From Phaeotremella fagi (taxonomy: Eukaryota > Basidiomycota > Tremellomycetes > Tremellales > Phaeotremellaceae): a stretch of DNA of 64,000 nucleotides. Below the pieces are notes generated by a model that worked only from the letters and a program-made list of their open reading frames with translations, had not been told where the DNA came from and ran no database searches. Below are positions 43,389 through 54,981 of the stretch, piece by piece; position 1 is the stretch's first letter, and the number at the start of each line of letters is the position of its first letter. The DNA is taken from the NCBI GenBank assembly GCA_001599715.1, contig BCHU01000011.1, positions 992,001-1,056,000 of the forward strand, in the 5' to 3' direction. The position numbers were made by a program, and so were the translations under genes.

Positions 43389-44444
43389 TCATGGACACTG
43401 TGTTACATTCAAACAGACATGTTCGTCACGATCTAGCGAGTTCAGCTCGTCCATTTGAGTGACGGAGAGCTCAAAATCAAACACGTCTATATTAGCATTG
43501 ATGCGATCTTTGGAATCGGATTTGGGAAGGGGTATGAAGCTGAATAATGGTTAGGTTTGTTCAATATCACCGCCTACCCTCTTTGCAGACTCCAACGAAT
43601 CAAAACTTGAGCCCAACTTTTGCCAGTCTCTTCAACGATTTTGGCTAAAATGGGATCAGAAGCCTTTTTGCCTTGAGCCAGTGGGGAATACGCTTCAAGA
43701 GCTATGTTGTGATTTTGGCAGTATGAAACGATATCAGATTGCTGAGCGTGAGACAAAGTCTTTCTGTTGACGTACCTGGCACCATGGGTGTAACTGAGAG
43801 TTAGGCGTGTCGTAAAATTGTGATCAACTTACCTCGATTTGATTTATCGCTGGGGGTGTCTTGGCATATGTTTCCATTTCTTGCAAGTGCTTCAATCCAC
43901 TAAGCCTCAGTATCGTGTCGTATACCCAACGCACTAGTTTGACACCCCAATGTTCTTTGCTTTCCCCTCAGATAAGAGCTTTTCCAGAGCTGCCCACTGC
44001 TCCCTTCTTTTGACTGGACCTGCTGATGGTGCATGAATAAGGAAAAGATCGACATAGTTGCCGTTCTCTCTTGGATCGATCTTTTGGATGCTTTCTTCCA
44101 ATCGCTCCTCGATACGGTCCGCGTGACCCAGCTTTGTGGTGATGAAAACCGAAGAACGAGAATGTTGTGAAGAAGCTATTGCTGACCCAACTTCCGCTTC
44201 GTTACTGAGAGTCAGCTTCGTTAAAGACAGAACCCACAAATACCACTGCGCCGAGTCAATGTGTCGATAGCCGACTTCTAAAGCAGACGAGACTGTGGTT
44301 GTCGTGATCTCTGGCGGTGAGCGGTATACTCCAAATCCAAGTTGAGGAATCTACGACATCTTAGGGTACTCTTTCAAAGCTTGTCCATACCTGATTGCCT
44401 GAGTTCAACAAGACACTCGTTTCTTTCGTCAATGATGGTGTCAT
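43389..44444 (-). CDS. Aldo/keto reductase
   Basis: Exon 1 starts MTPSLTKETSVLLNSGNQ, then IPQLGFGVYRSPPEITT. The catalytic tetrad is in place: Asp and Tyr in RHIDSAQWYLNEAEVG, Lys in VFITTKLGH and His in VDLFLIHAPSAG. Later exons carry NIGVSN, PPAINQIELHPW, LEAYSPLAQGKKASDP and the cofactor-binding VLIRWSLQRG followed by FIPLPKSD. The last exon ends VTQCP at 43389. These soluble enzymes reduce aldehydes with NADPH. The convergent NRPS-like reductase should make an aldehyde, so this enzyme could convert it to an alcohol; the pairing is inference. Confidence 0.9.
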
Positions 44445-44656
44445 GGTTGTTGAGGAGCTTGATTGAGATTTTTGCGAATATAGTGATCAACGGCATACCC
44501 GCAGATGATAGAGTGGATCGGTTTCGCCGATTGCTTAATGACGCGTACCCAATAAGAGGAGATAGCAGTAAACAAACAAACAGTCATGATTCACTTTCGA
44601 TATCATTTCAGTGACTACTTTAGCAACTACTCTAACAAAACATCAACGTACACCCT

Positions 44657-45358
44657 CTACTCATATCTGATCCAACACATCTGCTTTACCCCCTGCACAA
44701 GTCCTATCAGAAACTGTCCTTCAATCTACACACCTCAACTCACCTCAGCCCCAGTCTTATAAGGTCCATGCACCATTCCAGGTGGTCTACAACAGTATTC
44801 GCCTTCTTCTATCCATCTGTTGAGCGCTCTGTCGTACAAACGTCCAGACAGGATCAAGACTTCTTCCCTGAGTGATGTCAGTAACAACTCATGAATGAAA
44901 ACAGCTCCTCCCACGCATGGATCAGATTTTTAGGAAAGGAGCGGTCAACATAATTTTCCGTGACAATGCTACTAAAATGAAAGATGAAGAGATTTAGACC
45001 ACTTACCAAAACTCGTGAACCCGCGGTTCAGCAGTTTGTTCATAATTTGGTCCGTAGTAGAGAATCTAAGAACGGCGTAAGTCGTGACGTTGTATCAACT
45101 ACGATGGAAATCGAACCACCAACCTTGGTCGCGTCACCTTTGATAGGACTGTAGAATATCATAAGTAATAGATATATATTTTACGATATGCTCATAAACG
45201 ATATGCTCATGTACTTACTCCAAAGATAAGACTCTAAATCGTCGACTCAGTACGAAGCGATTTGACTTGCCCCTCACTCACTGTTCAGATTCACCTGGTG
45301 CGGTAGAGACGATTGGAACCGTTGAGACTTTGAAGAATTCGAACTCTGGTTTAGGCAT
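44657..45358 (-). CDS. Small cupin-fold protein
   Basis: Five or six short exons from ATG at 45358 give MPKPEFEFFKVSTVPIVSTA, DPIKGDATKILYYGPNYEQT, EPRVHEFWEEVLILSGRLYD, GEYCCRPPGMVHGPYKTGAE and a final exon MCWIRYE ending at 44657. The single-domain barrel has the cupin motif pattern (H.F.EEv.IL.G.l.D, then PGmvHGP), so it probably binds a metal through E, H and H. The family (ChrR-like/cysteine dioxygenase-type cupins) includes dioxygenases, isomerases and regulators, so no reaction can be assigned. A 5' alternative frame with MPITHACPDKK overlaps but lacks the domain. It is the first gene of the catabolic-looking cluster. Confidence 0.7.
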
Positions 45359-45558
45359 TGTGTACTTGGAGTAGAGATAGATGGAGAGGGAGGAACATAA
45401 TTCAGATGTTCCCATTTCTTATCTGGGCATGCGTGCGTTATCGGCATAATGCGGAACAGCTTTCGGGAAAAGATTTTCAACAATCTTCTCAGGCGCATTA
45501 CCACACAGCTATAAAAGAATATCCATTATTGTACCATAACCCACGTTGACATCTACTA

Positions 45559-46824
45559 TCATTGATCATGAGACTGTACAAGTGCTTTGATCACGAGCTT
45601 TCCATTCTCGTCTCTTCCCCTTTTAACGTCCTGGAACGCTTCTACAGCTCGAGACAGTGGATACCTATGAGTAATCATTTTCGAGACATCACCTAATTGT
45701 CCAGACGACAACAACGCTAGAGCTTGGGGATATGTGTTGGCGTAGCGGAACACGCCGGTAAGTGTGACTTCACGGACAAATGCCTCTTTTGTGGGGAGAA
45801 GAAGATGAGATGTACCTAAGCCTATAAAAATTGCGATTGCACCTGGAGATGCAGCCTGACTATCAGCTTGGTAAATAACTCGACGTACCATGACAGCCAA
45901 CTGCATACACATTTCGACACCAGAACATTCGAACACGGCATCGAAACCATTCTCTAAACCTTCAACATCGGTCACCATTTTCGTCGCTCTGATCGATTTC
46001 CAATGCTCCTCTGCCGCCTCACACGCCTCCATACCTGATAATCTAGGACCCGTAGGAAGGCAGTAGGTACCGCTAGCCCAACCTTGTTCCACAGCGAAAT
46101 CCAATTTTTCTTGCTCAATGTCGACAGCAATGACACTCGTGCTTCCACTTGATTTCGCAATCGCACACGTCAATAATCCCACTGCTCCAGCACCCAAAAT
46201 CAAGACGCGACTCCCAGGACGAAGCTTTGCTTTTCCAATTGCGGCTAGAACAACACTGAGAGGTTCGGCTAAAGCCGACAGTGACAGATCCAAACTCGAT
46301 GGAACCCTATAGCACAGGTCGGCAGGGTGAGCGATATATTCCTGTAACGTCCCGTCACGATGTGGGACGGCCATAGTTGAGGCAGCGAACTGCATTTGAC
46401 GACATAGATTGTATCTTCCGGTCTTGCAGAACGAGCAGATTTTGCAGGAAACACCAACTTCCAAAGCTACCTTGTCACCGATTTTAAGCTGACACGAAGA
46501 AGGGAGATTTTCTCCCAAAACTTCAACAATACCACAGGATTCGTGTCCAAGCACCATAGGATGCAGTAGAGGGAAAACACCTCTACCGTGGACATAAAAA
46601 TGGACTGTTTGTCAAGCCAAGCTCGACGTGACACTTACCATCGGAACCACAAAGGGTGGTGGAATGGATTCGAATCAATACCTCGCCTGGTTTGGGTTCC
46701 GGTATTGGTCTCGCTTCCTAATGTACTTGTTCATTTTAATCCGCAGCCGAGATAGTGGACTTACTATTCTTGTATCCAAAGGACCATGGCACACAGCTGC
46801 CTTCTGTGTATTCACAACGCTCAT
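45559..46824 (-). CDS. Zinc-dependent polyol (sorbitol/xylitol-type) dehydrogenase
   Basis: Three exons. Exon 1 reads MSVVNTQKAAVCHGPLDTRI, exon 2 gives PKPGEVLIRIHSTTLCGSD with the catalytic Zn Cys, and the long exon starts HFYVHGRGVFPLLHP and runs through VLGHESCGIVEVLG (His and Glu ligands). The structural zinc cysteines are in CKICSFCKTGRYNLC, and VLILGAGAVGLL is the NAD loop. The CGSD start and HYxxxGRxG-type motif are typical of the MDR branch with L-iditol, xylitol and L-arabinitol dehydrogenases. It oxidises a polyol C2 hydroxyl to a ketose. The gene diverges from an aldolase over 160 bp, and one 34-nt intron (46605-46638) is remarkable for its size. Confidence 0.9.
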
Positions 46825-46984
46825 TTCTGGTTGTTGTTTGCAAGTTTGTGGATTAGGTGGATACTCAATAAACACTATTTGTGCTAACACGCATTTAACC
46901 GTTCGGCAATCCCTCAAATAAAAAGGCAGCGAATAATTGATCCCCTTCCTCATCTTAGTTTAAAACCTTTCAAGTCCACGTACA
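46825..46984. promoter_or_regulatory. Bidirectional promoter, polyol dehydrogenase and aldolase 1
   Basis: Only 160 bp separate the two starts. The everted triplet CCGTTCGG lies at 46899-46906, a possible site for a Zn2Cys6 factor, but a short match like this is weak evidence. Confidence 0.5.
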
Positions 46985-48000
46985 ATGCCCGACGATATTA
47001 TAGCAAGAGGAAAACGAGCAGTCGTACCCAATCGACTGCAAGCCAAGATGAAAAGTGGACAACTAGCTTTCACCTTTCTTACATATCTTATCCCACGTCA
47101 TGAGATAATCGGGTACGCTGTTGGATCAGGATACGACGGTTTAGTCATTGATCTTGAACATGGTACTATCAATTTGGATCAAGCCAGTTGGTTAGCGTGT
47201 GCAGCAATGGCTGAAGGGTGGGTGGCAACGGCAGATGATAGCTGACCGCGCAGAATCACACCTATCGTTCGTGTTCCGGAACCCACTTACGAATGGATTG
47301 GACGCGCTCTGGAATTTGGTGCTCAAGGAATCATCGTCCCTCAAATTCAGTCGGCTGCAGAAGCTAAACAAGTTGTGAAACACGCAAAATATCCTCCATA
47401 CGGCAAAAGATCTATTGGAGCGGCACTCCCATCCCTTAGATACGAGAATCTTCCTTTTGAGCTCACTGGTAGATTATTGAATGAGGAGACAACTGTGGTA
47501 TGCATCATTGAGACTGAGGAGGGTTTACAGGACGTCGAGTAAGTCGCTACATGGATCTGAGGGCTGACTCTGATCTTAGAAATATCGCTGCTGTTCCCGG
47601 TGTCGATGTATTGATGATTGGTACCCCGGATCTTCTAGGAGAGTGAGTTTGAAAGGCGTTTCGTACTGAACTCTCTAGCTGGGGGCTTGATGGACAGCTG
47701 GAACATCCTCGATTAACAACCGCCATCGAGAAGATTGTGCAAGCAGCCGTTGGTGCTAGTACACCTGAAAGGACTGTCTTCGTGGGCCTTGGTGGCATGA
47801 CGTGAGTATGGAATTTGATCAGAGCTGACGATCTCAGAGGCCGCTTGGATCTCTTGGAGAAATTCAGTAAACAAAACAGTTGCATTCGGTACGCGACAGC
47901 AGGAGCTGACGGAGGAATGCTGCAAAGTGCAATGCAGGCGAGAGGTTTGCAAACGGCTAAAGTAGCAGCTGCGGTAGCTGCTCATGTTAAACAGAGCTAG
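46985..48000 (+). CDS. HpcH/HpaI-type aldolase 1
   Basis: Four or five exons give a class II pyruvate aldolase of about 280 residues. The N-terminus is MPDDIIARGKRAVVPNRLQA. Motifs in order are YDGLVIDLEHG (acidic residues near the metal), IVRVPEPTYEWIGRALEFGA, GIIVPQIQSA, VCIIETEEGLQDVENIAAVP with the metal Glu, and VDVLMIGTPDLLGELG with the metal Asp. The family cleaves 2-keto-3-deoxy sugar acids (for example ketodeoxy-glucarate or rhamnonate) to pyruvate or tartronate semialdehyde plus an aldehyde. It divides a promoter with the polyol dehydrogenase. A second, distinct aldolase lies at 58.7-59.7 kb. Confidence 0.9.
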
Positions 48001-48203
48001 GATAATCATGCATTTGATATTGAGGATATATAATCTTGTTACTTCCAGCATCATGTGATCTGCCACACGGAGTCGTACTTTCACCTTGAACCTCGCTGCA
48101 CTGTTAAATTGAACGCCCCGCTTTCTATTTTTGTGACTCGGATTGTTATAAAAGCAAACAGCTGAGATCACCTTCCCAGCCTCACTAAATACTGTATCAT
48201 AAG

Positions 48204-50298
48204 ATGGTGAAAGGAACATTCAGCAACTATCAAAGTAGGTGACTTAGCAGGATTTTCGAAAAGTGCCACTAATCCGCTGAAAAGATAACACCGCCACAGA
48301 TTGGTGGAAGGACCCAGCCCTAAAGCAGAATGTTTTGTTCTGGCAAGTTACATCTTATGCTTTTGAACCTATCACTTATCAGTACCCATACAGCTTAGCA
48401 TGTTGTCTCTGCCCATACTACCTTGGATATGATCAATCTCTCCTCACCGGTGTTCAAGCGCTACCAGAATGGAACTCTTACTTTGGCAACCCCACCGGAA
48501 ACTTCTTGGGTCTGATCTCAGCCTGTCTATTCATCCCTGCTGTCATTTTAGCACCTGTTGCTGATTGGTCATGCTCGAGATTCGGACGCAGACCAAATAT
48601 CTGGTTTGGATCGGTTGTCATCATTGCTGGTGCAATTTTCAACGCTCTCAGTACCACTGCTCAACAATACATGGGTGCAAGAGTCGTCATCGGTGCTGGA
48701 GGAACTTTTACGAAAGTTGCTGCTCCTGCTCTTCTACATGAAATTGCTCATCCACGGCTTCGAGGTGTCTTGGGGACAATGTATTATGGTGAGTATCATA
48801 ACCATCACTGGAGTTTCCAACTGACGACATGGCGTAGGTTTCTATTATACTGGATCCCTAACTAGTGCTTGCATGTGTAGTAGGTCCTTTGCTCAAATTC
48901 CGGTACAAAACTGACAACCCATATTAGTTGCTGGTCTTCACATAAATGGTACTTGGAGTTGGAGACTACCTGTTCTATTCCAGATGCTTGGTCCTATCGT
49001 GGTTATTGCGGTTACTTTGAGAATTCCAGAGTCACCAAGAGTAAGTCGAAATGATTTCAAATGTGGTACTGATGTTTTAGTGGCTCATCAAACAAGGTCG
49101 AAATGAGGAAGCCATGGCTCAAATGGTAAAATATCATGCCAATGGGAAAGTCGGGGACCCGCTTGTGGAATGGGAATATGCAGAGATTGTAACCACTCAA
49201 CAACAAGAGGAGCAACAGGCAAAGACGCGATATGTAAGCCTTGAGACGTGTATTTGAGGCAGTTTTCACTAATTTTTATTTTTTAGATTGATTTCTTCCT
49301 CACTTCTGGCAATCGCCGTCGTCTTTTGGTGATTGTTGTAACCTCGTTCGGGGGCAATTGGGTGGGCAACGGGATTGTGTCAGTAAGTTCTCGCTATATA
49401 CTAACCCCTAGCTGAAGCTGACATTTTTATAGTAGTGAGCCCTCTACATCGTAGCTCCAAGCTGACAAACTCCAGCTACCTCTCTCCTGCTCTTAAACAA
49501 CTTGGTGTTACTGATCCAACGAATATCACTGGTATCAACGCTGGTCTAGGTGAGAGTCCGACCCAAATATTTCCCTAACATCCACCTAGCTCTTTGGAAT
49601 TTGATATTGGCTCAAATCGCGGGTGTAAACATGGAGAAATGGGGTCGTCGTCCCATGTTCCTCATATCGACCATCGGGATGATCCTCTCTTACGCAGTGG
49701 TCATGGGCTTATCGGCAGGATTCGCAAATACTGGACAAACTGCTTTAGGCGCTGCAGCCATACCTTTCCTCTTCTTGTTCTACGGTTCGTACGATATAGC
49801 CTGGACACCAGTAAGTGACCTTCACACAGATGCACCTGTCTCTAACCCATTTAGCTTCCATACGCCTACTCCACTGAGATCACACCGTACAATCTACGTA
49901 CCAAAGGGTTGGCGATTTTCACAATCTCGCAGAATCTGAGTAATGGTTTCAACCAAGTAAGTACAGGATGTGAAAGTCGCGTATTTTGCTTACAGTCACA
50001 GTTTGTCAATCCAATCGCCCTGGCAGCGTTGACTTGGAAATACTATGGTGTATACGTTGCCATCGATTGTGGATGGTTGGCTATCATCTACTTCTTTTTC
50101 CCCGAAACCAAGAATCTCAGCATAGAAGAAATCTCAATGGTATTCGACTACGGTCGAACAGGTGTTCAACGTGAAGTTGTCGCTCGTGATCTTGAGAACG
50201 CTATTCAACAGTATGATCCTGATTTTGCCAAAAAGGTTGGACGTGTTGAGAACGAAAAAGGAGATGTAGAGCATGTGGAGCTTGCTCTGGAGAAGTGA
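48204..50298 (+). CDS. Sugar porter, MFS (hexose/lactose permease-like)
   Basis: Many short exons. The N-tail MVKGTFSNYQN leads to GYDQSLLTGVQALPEWNSYF, the helix 1-2 loop of fungal sugar porters. ADWSCSRFGRRPNIWFGSV carries the G-R-R signature after helix 2, ARVVIGAGGTFTKVAAPALL fits helix 4, and RIPESPRWLIKQGRNEEA is the PESPR motif. Later exons give GVNMEKWGRRPMFLISTIG and FFPETKNLSIEEISMVFD, the PETK motif at the end of helix 12. It should import a sugar or related polyol across the plasma membrane. Its place inside the cluster suggests it takes up the pathway substrate. Confidence 0.93.
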
Positions 50299-50576
50299 TC
50301 AAATTTTGATGAACGGAATAAAGTAAGGGTAAAGGTAGTCTGGAGTTTTCGAGTGGATGTGCCCATGTGTTTGCAAAAAGTCGTGTAGCTTTGGCAGAGG
50401 AATATGCAAGGTGCTGGGAGGAACTTCTTCAAGTGTCGATACGCTTTGACCATATCGTGCACAACTAAGGATATCTCGTCACACGAAACATGTTCACACA
50501 ATGCACGAAGTTTATCACATAATCTCAACATTACAAGAAAATATCACTGCATAGATCATATTCAAACACAGACCGT

Positions 50577-52034
50577 CTAATCGATATAAGTGTCTTCTGG
50601 CATTCTGAAGCCGTCGTTGATACTGCAAGCCTGCTCGATCAGTACGGCAATTGCCATCCAAACCCACCATAGCCCTGCCACCTTCGACAAGCATCACATC
50701 TCCATTCATGTACCCACCAGCGGCTGATGCGAGAAGAATGCAAGGACCTGCAATCTCGATGGGTTGTCCAGCGCGCCCTAATCGTCAAACAGGATATACA
50801 ATTCCTACTCACCAGCAGGACAACGCTTGGCTGCCTTGACCGCGAACTTGTTGAGATTATACTCATAGTCATCAGCAGCGTTACCGCCGCCAGTCATCTC
50901 TGAAGGCCAGATCCCTGGACATACGCAGTTTACGCGTATCTTCATTCTATTTTGATCAGTGAATGGTGTCAGATTTTTGACCTACGGGGAGAGTCTTCCG
51001 GCCAAGAGTTTTGCCAGGTGAGCAGCTGATTCAAGTAAGCTAATGAAACGGTTCAGTAGGATAACTCACAGGCGATCTGGAAGAGAGTCAGTCAAATATG
51101 AGCAAGTTACCTACCTTGGAGAGACCATAAGTCATGGAGCCCATTGATCTAACACTTAGCCTATTTCAGTCATTTACTCACCTCTGGTTGCTGACAGCTG
51201 CGAGGGAAGAGATAACAATGACGCTTGGGGATTTTGAAAGTCGGAGAAGTGGTACGAAACCCACGGTCATGAAATAAACGCCTAAATGATTAGATCTAGA
51301 AATACCATATGACTAACCGTTGACATTCACTTGATACGATAAATGTTAACAACGACAATGACGATCTAGGAACCTACCAGAATTTGTGAAAGTGAAGTGC
51401 TCACTCATCGGTCAGTGCAGGTCAGCCTCGTAAACTTACTCGTCTACTCCTTCCCAAAGTGCCTTTTGGACCTCATCAGCTGTTTAGATGTCAGTATGCA
51501 ATCAACTAAAATACACACCATTGTTGTGGTTCCATGTAGGGTAATCGATTTGCCTGGATACCCCGGCGTTGTTTACAAGGACATCGATCTGATGATGACG
51601 TCAATGAAACATGATACCGTCTCACGTACATATTTCTCCTTTGCACTGAGTGCACTGACTATGTTACCACACCCTTCTTTGGTCGAAACGTCCCCTTGCA
51701 GTCTGTTATATCAGAGTTGTCGACCGTTCTACTCACGGAATGATTTCTCCACCTTTGCCTGCAAAGGCAGACAATTCCTTGGCAGCTGCTTGAAGCGTCT
51801 CCAAACGTCTGCCTGTGATATAGACCTTGGCACCGTTGACTACAAATCCTTCGGCGATCGCTAAGGTTTCAGCTTGGTGATTGTTCCTTACCCTACCCTT
51901 TCCAATTCCTGAACCACCTCCAGTCACGACGACAACCTGGAATTATTAGCCACACTACCGGATTCCAACTTCCGACCCACCTTCCCCTGGACACTGAAGA
52001 TGTCTTCTAATTTGAACGAAGGGCGACTAGACAT
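50577..52034 (-). CDS. Short-chain dehydrogenase/reductase 1
   Basis: About nine exons. The first, [18 protein letters not shown], is joined to [14 protein letters not shown], the NAD(P)-binding glycine motif. [20 protein letters not shown] fits the second strand, VLVNNAG lies near 51560, [12 protein letters not shown] carries the catalytic Ser, and TYGLSK holds the catalytic Tyr-x-x-x-Lys. The C-terminus reads [35 protein letters not shown], and ends [14 protein letters not shown] at 50577. It is a soluble oxidoreductase acting on an alcohol, sugar or ketone; the substrate is not readable. It diverges from the cluster regulator over 217 bp. Confidence 0.87.
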
Positions 52035-52251
52035 TTGAATGATATGACAGTTGACGATGAAGTGGTATGTAAGAGATAAGTGAGTAAACCTCTTTTCAAC
52101 TCTGTCTTAAGCTCTCGTTTACCAGCAGTTGAAGTGGGTTAAAAATCGGACCGACCGGCGAACAAGGTCATGCGGGACATCCTTCTGATCCCTTCTATGT
52201 GTCATCTGCTTAAATTCACTTGTTATTCTTCTTTAACGATTGTCAATACAA
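52035..52251. promoter_or_regulatory. Bidirectional promoter with CGG-N5-CCG site
   Basis: A 217-bp region between SDR 1 and the Zn2Cys6 regulator. It contains CGGACCGACCG at 52147-52157, an inverted CGG-N5-CCG pair. Such pairs are the usual binding form for dimeric Zn2Cys6 factors, so autoregulation is possible but not shown. Confidence 0.55.
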
Positions 52252-54928
52252 ATGGGTATGGGTTCAGACAACTCTACAGGCTCAGATACTCCGATCAAGC
52301 GTAAACGGGTAACGGTAGGTCGCCTGTAGAACTTGGACTACGACTTTTATCATTGAGCTAATTCCTTGCTCAGAGAGCTTGCGATCAATGTCATCGAGCA
52401 GGTTGTAGGGTAAGTAAACAATACAATCCAGAGGGTACTAACCCATCTACCAGTGTACTCTCGATCAAAATTCTTCATCTTGCTCCCGTTGTCAAAGATT
52501 AGGTGTTGCTTGTACCTACGTGAGACCCGCAAAAAGAAGAGGAGTGAGTGGACTCGTTGTCTCTGCTAATCTATGTAGCCTCTTACCACGCGCCCTTCGC
52601 AACCAAGACGAAGTAATCCTTCTTCAAGAAAAGCTCAGGACCAACAACAGGAATGTGACCATCTTCCATTGGGAGAAGATCTACTGGACGTCGAGCAAAG
52701 CCTTTCTTCTGCTGACAACACTTTCCTTCAAAACCTTTCGGCGTCGAGTGACCGCTTTGGCAACGCCAATCAACTATCGGTAGCTGCATCTACTTTGCCT
52801 CAGCCGTCATCTTTGACACACCCCACGGTAACACTTTTGGATCCAGACTTGGATCCTATAAATTCTACCCTCCCTGGAGCATTCCCCATGGGTGATGTGA
52901 ACGTTCTCCCCGGAGTCGATAATCGTGGTATGTCTGGTTCTCTGATGGATCAGGATCAATGGGTCTATGAAGATGTTGTTTCACATGCCGTCATACAGAG
53001 CATGGTGGATGGGTTCTACAAGACTGCCTATGTCATGTAGGTGTCGAAATGGCCTGAGCTAACTTTTAGACGACCCTATTTTCATTGGCCAACCTTTATG
53101 AACCAGATTTCACAAAAACTGTATCAAACTGATCGTGGCTTCTATGCAGTCACCATGGCAGTCTGTGCGATCACTGCTGCCCGATTACCAGACGGAACAC
53201 AAGTCGTCGCGACGGCAAGATCTCCGTCGCAGCCGAACAACTCGTTTGTGAAGATTTGTTTCGACGCCGCTGTGAGAGCCATCCCCGAGGTTGATACGAT
53301 TACAGATGTTCAGTATCTGAAAGCGAAAGCTATTCTATCAGCCACTTGTGCTCAAATAGCCGACTATCGCTCGTCGCTGCAGCAGTTGGGAGATTACATT
53401 ACGATTTCGAACAACATGAGTTTTCATCTAGAGTCCAGTTGGCCGTCGAATTTGAAAGAGTATGAAAAAGAGGAACGAAGGCGGTTGGTAGGTTGCTTGA
53501 ACAATCTGGGCTAACTCCAGTTCTGGTACATGTACCAATACGACGCATACATGTCGACTACCTTTGGTGGACTCATCCGTCATCGAGAAGCAAAAACGAC
53601 TGTTCTTTATCCAGCCGAAGTATGGGATGACGTGGATATCAGCGATACGTTCTCACTGAAACGACCAGGTTGTTTGTCCTTTCTCCAAGGGTGGAACTAC
53701 TGCATAGACTTGTATCGACTCCTAGAGCATGTGTCCGAGGACACAAGGGCTAGACAGAATGTACCGCCCATCGAACCGGGTTCAGCTGTCAACGCGTTCC
53801 TATCTCAGTCTCCAAGGTTGTCGACGGCTGAGTGTATGACCTTTGTTCAGAAGCGGTTCGAACAGCTTCCAGCTGAATTCAAAGTTGCCAAACCAATGAC
53901 TGGTGTAGCTCAAGAAGATCGTTTTGGTTTCATAGGTGGGTTGAGGATTGAATTTGACTGACATCAGTCGCAAACGTACTCATCACCACTCACACTGTCA
54001 AGATCATCATTGCACGAAACATGAACAGAAGTGTCCATCAGCAATGTGCGATTGCGGGAGAGCTGCTGGATGATCTTTCAGCGATCCCTTCATACTACAT
54101 CAATGCATCGGGAGTCACAACTGTAGGTGATGACTCGAGGTAGAGCTAATAATAGCTGCACCACCTGGCTGGTATAGGGCATTTACTCAGCAGTGCCATT
54201 AGACCTCCGTTAACGGCGTGGACATACTTTCAAGTGCGAAACATTCTATTGGTGTTGTCTGATTATCTGGGGAACATTGAAGCAACTCGTGCATCAGCCA
54301 GGGGTCTGTCCAACAAGCTCAAGACACATATCGGTTTGATCGATCAATTTATCAGTCAAATGGCTATGGATCGACCAGACAGAGACGTCGCGTCATTCTC
54401 ATCCATGGGTCAAGGACTGTTGACTCGCTGGGCTGCGACAAATCCGGTGAAGCATGTAGGTGCAAATAGCTACTGAGCTAATCCTAGAATCAAATATCGC
54501 CACCGGAAATGGACAGTATCAACCAAGAAACCAGTAGCTCCGCGTTGACTACGGCGTTAGATGCAGTTCTGCAACCTGCGCAAAATCCAGCAGGTCAACG
54601 AAATCCTCCCGCAACATCGTCAATGATGCTGAACGAAGCAAGACCCTTTGATTTCGATTCTCCTCAACAACCGTTCGATCTTATGGGTGAAACGAACTCG
54701 ATCCATCCACAGTTTGCAGCAGCAACTGCTGTGTTTGGTGGAGGTCGGCTGTTTGATTCGGACATGCCTAACGGTGTCAGTACGAGTGGAATGAACACAC
54801 CAGGAAGGGGTTTCAACACGGGTATCGGTGCGTCTGGGACAGTGTTTGATTTCTGGGAAAACTTTCCCCAGCTAGATGTTCAGGATTTGTTAATGCCAAG
54901 TTCGTCAAGGGCGTCGCAGAGGTATTAA
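52252..54928 (+). CDS. Zn2Cys6 transcription factor, likely cluster regulator
   Basis: Exon 1 reads MGMGSDNSTGSDTPIKRKRV. The zinc cluster RACDQCHRAGCRC + TLDQNSSSCSRCQRLGVAC is split by an intron and fits C-x2-C-x6-C-x8-C-x2-C-x6-C. The middle region is the fungal-specific domain: AVTMAVCAITAARLPDG, KAKAILSATCAQIADYRSSL and KEERRRLFWYMYQYDAY, the last split by an intron near 53490-53520. The C-terminus is Asn/Pro/Gly-rich (PAGQRNPPATSS, FDFWENFPQLDVQDLL), plausible as an activation domain. It is a nuclear DNA-binding protein. Placement in the middle of the catabolic genes, divergent from SDR 1, supports local control. Confidence 0.9.
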
Positions 54929-54981
54929 ACTACTTTTTGGAACTTTGATGCATATCGATAACAATACATACACTTGAGTCA

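Noticed and set aside
45274..45504. Minus-strand frame MPITHACPDKKWEHLNY as a protein
   Set aside because: The overlapping frame starting at 45358 splices into a cupin domain, while this one has no domain and ends in the cupin's intron.
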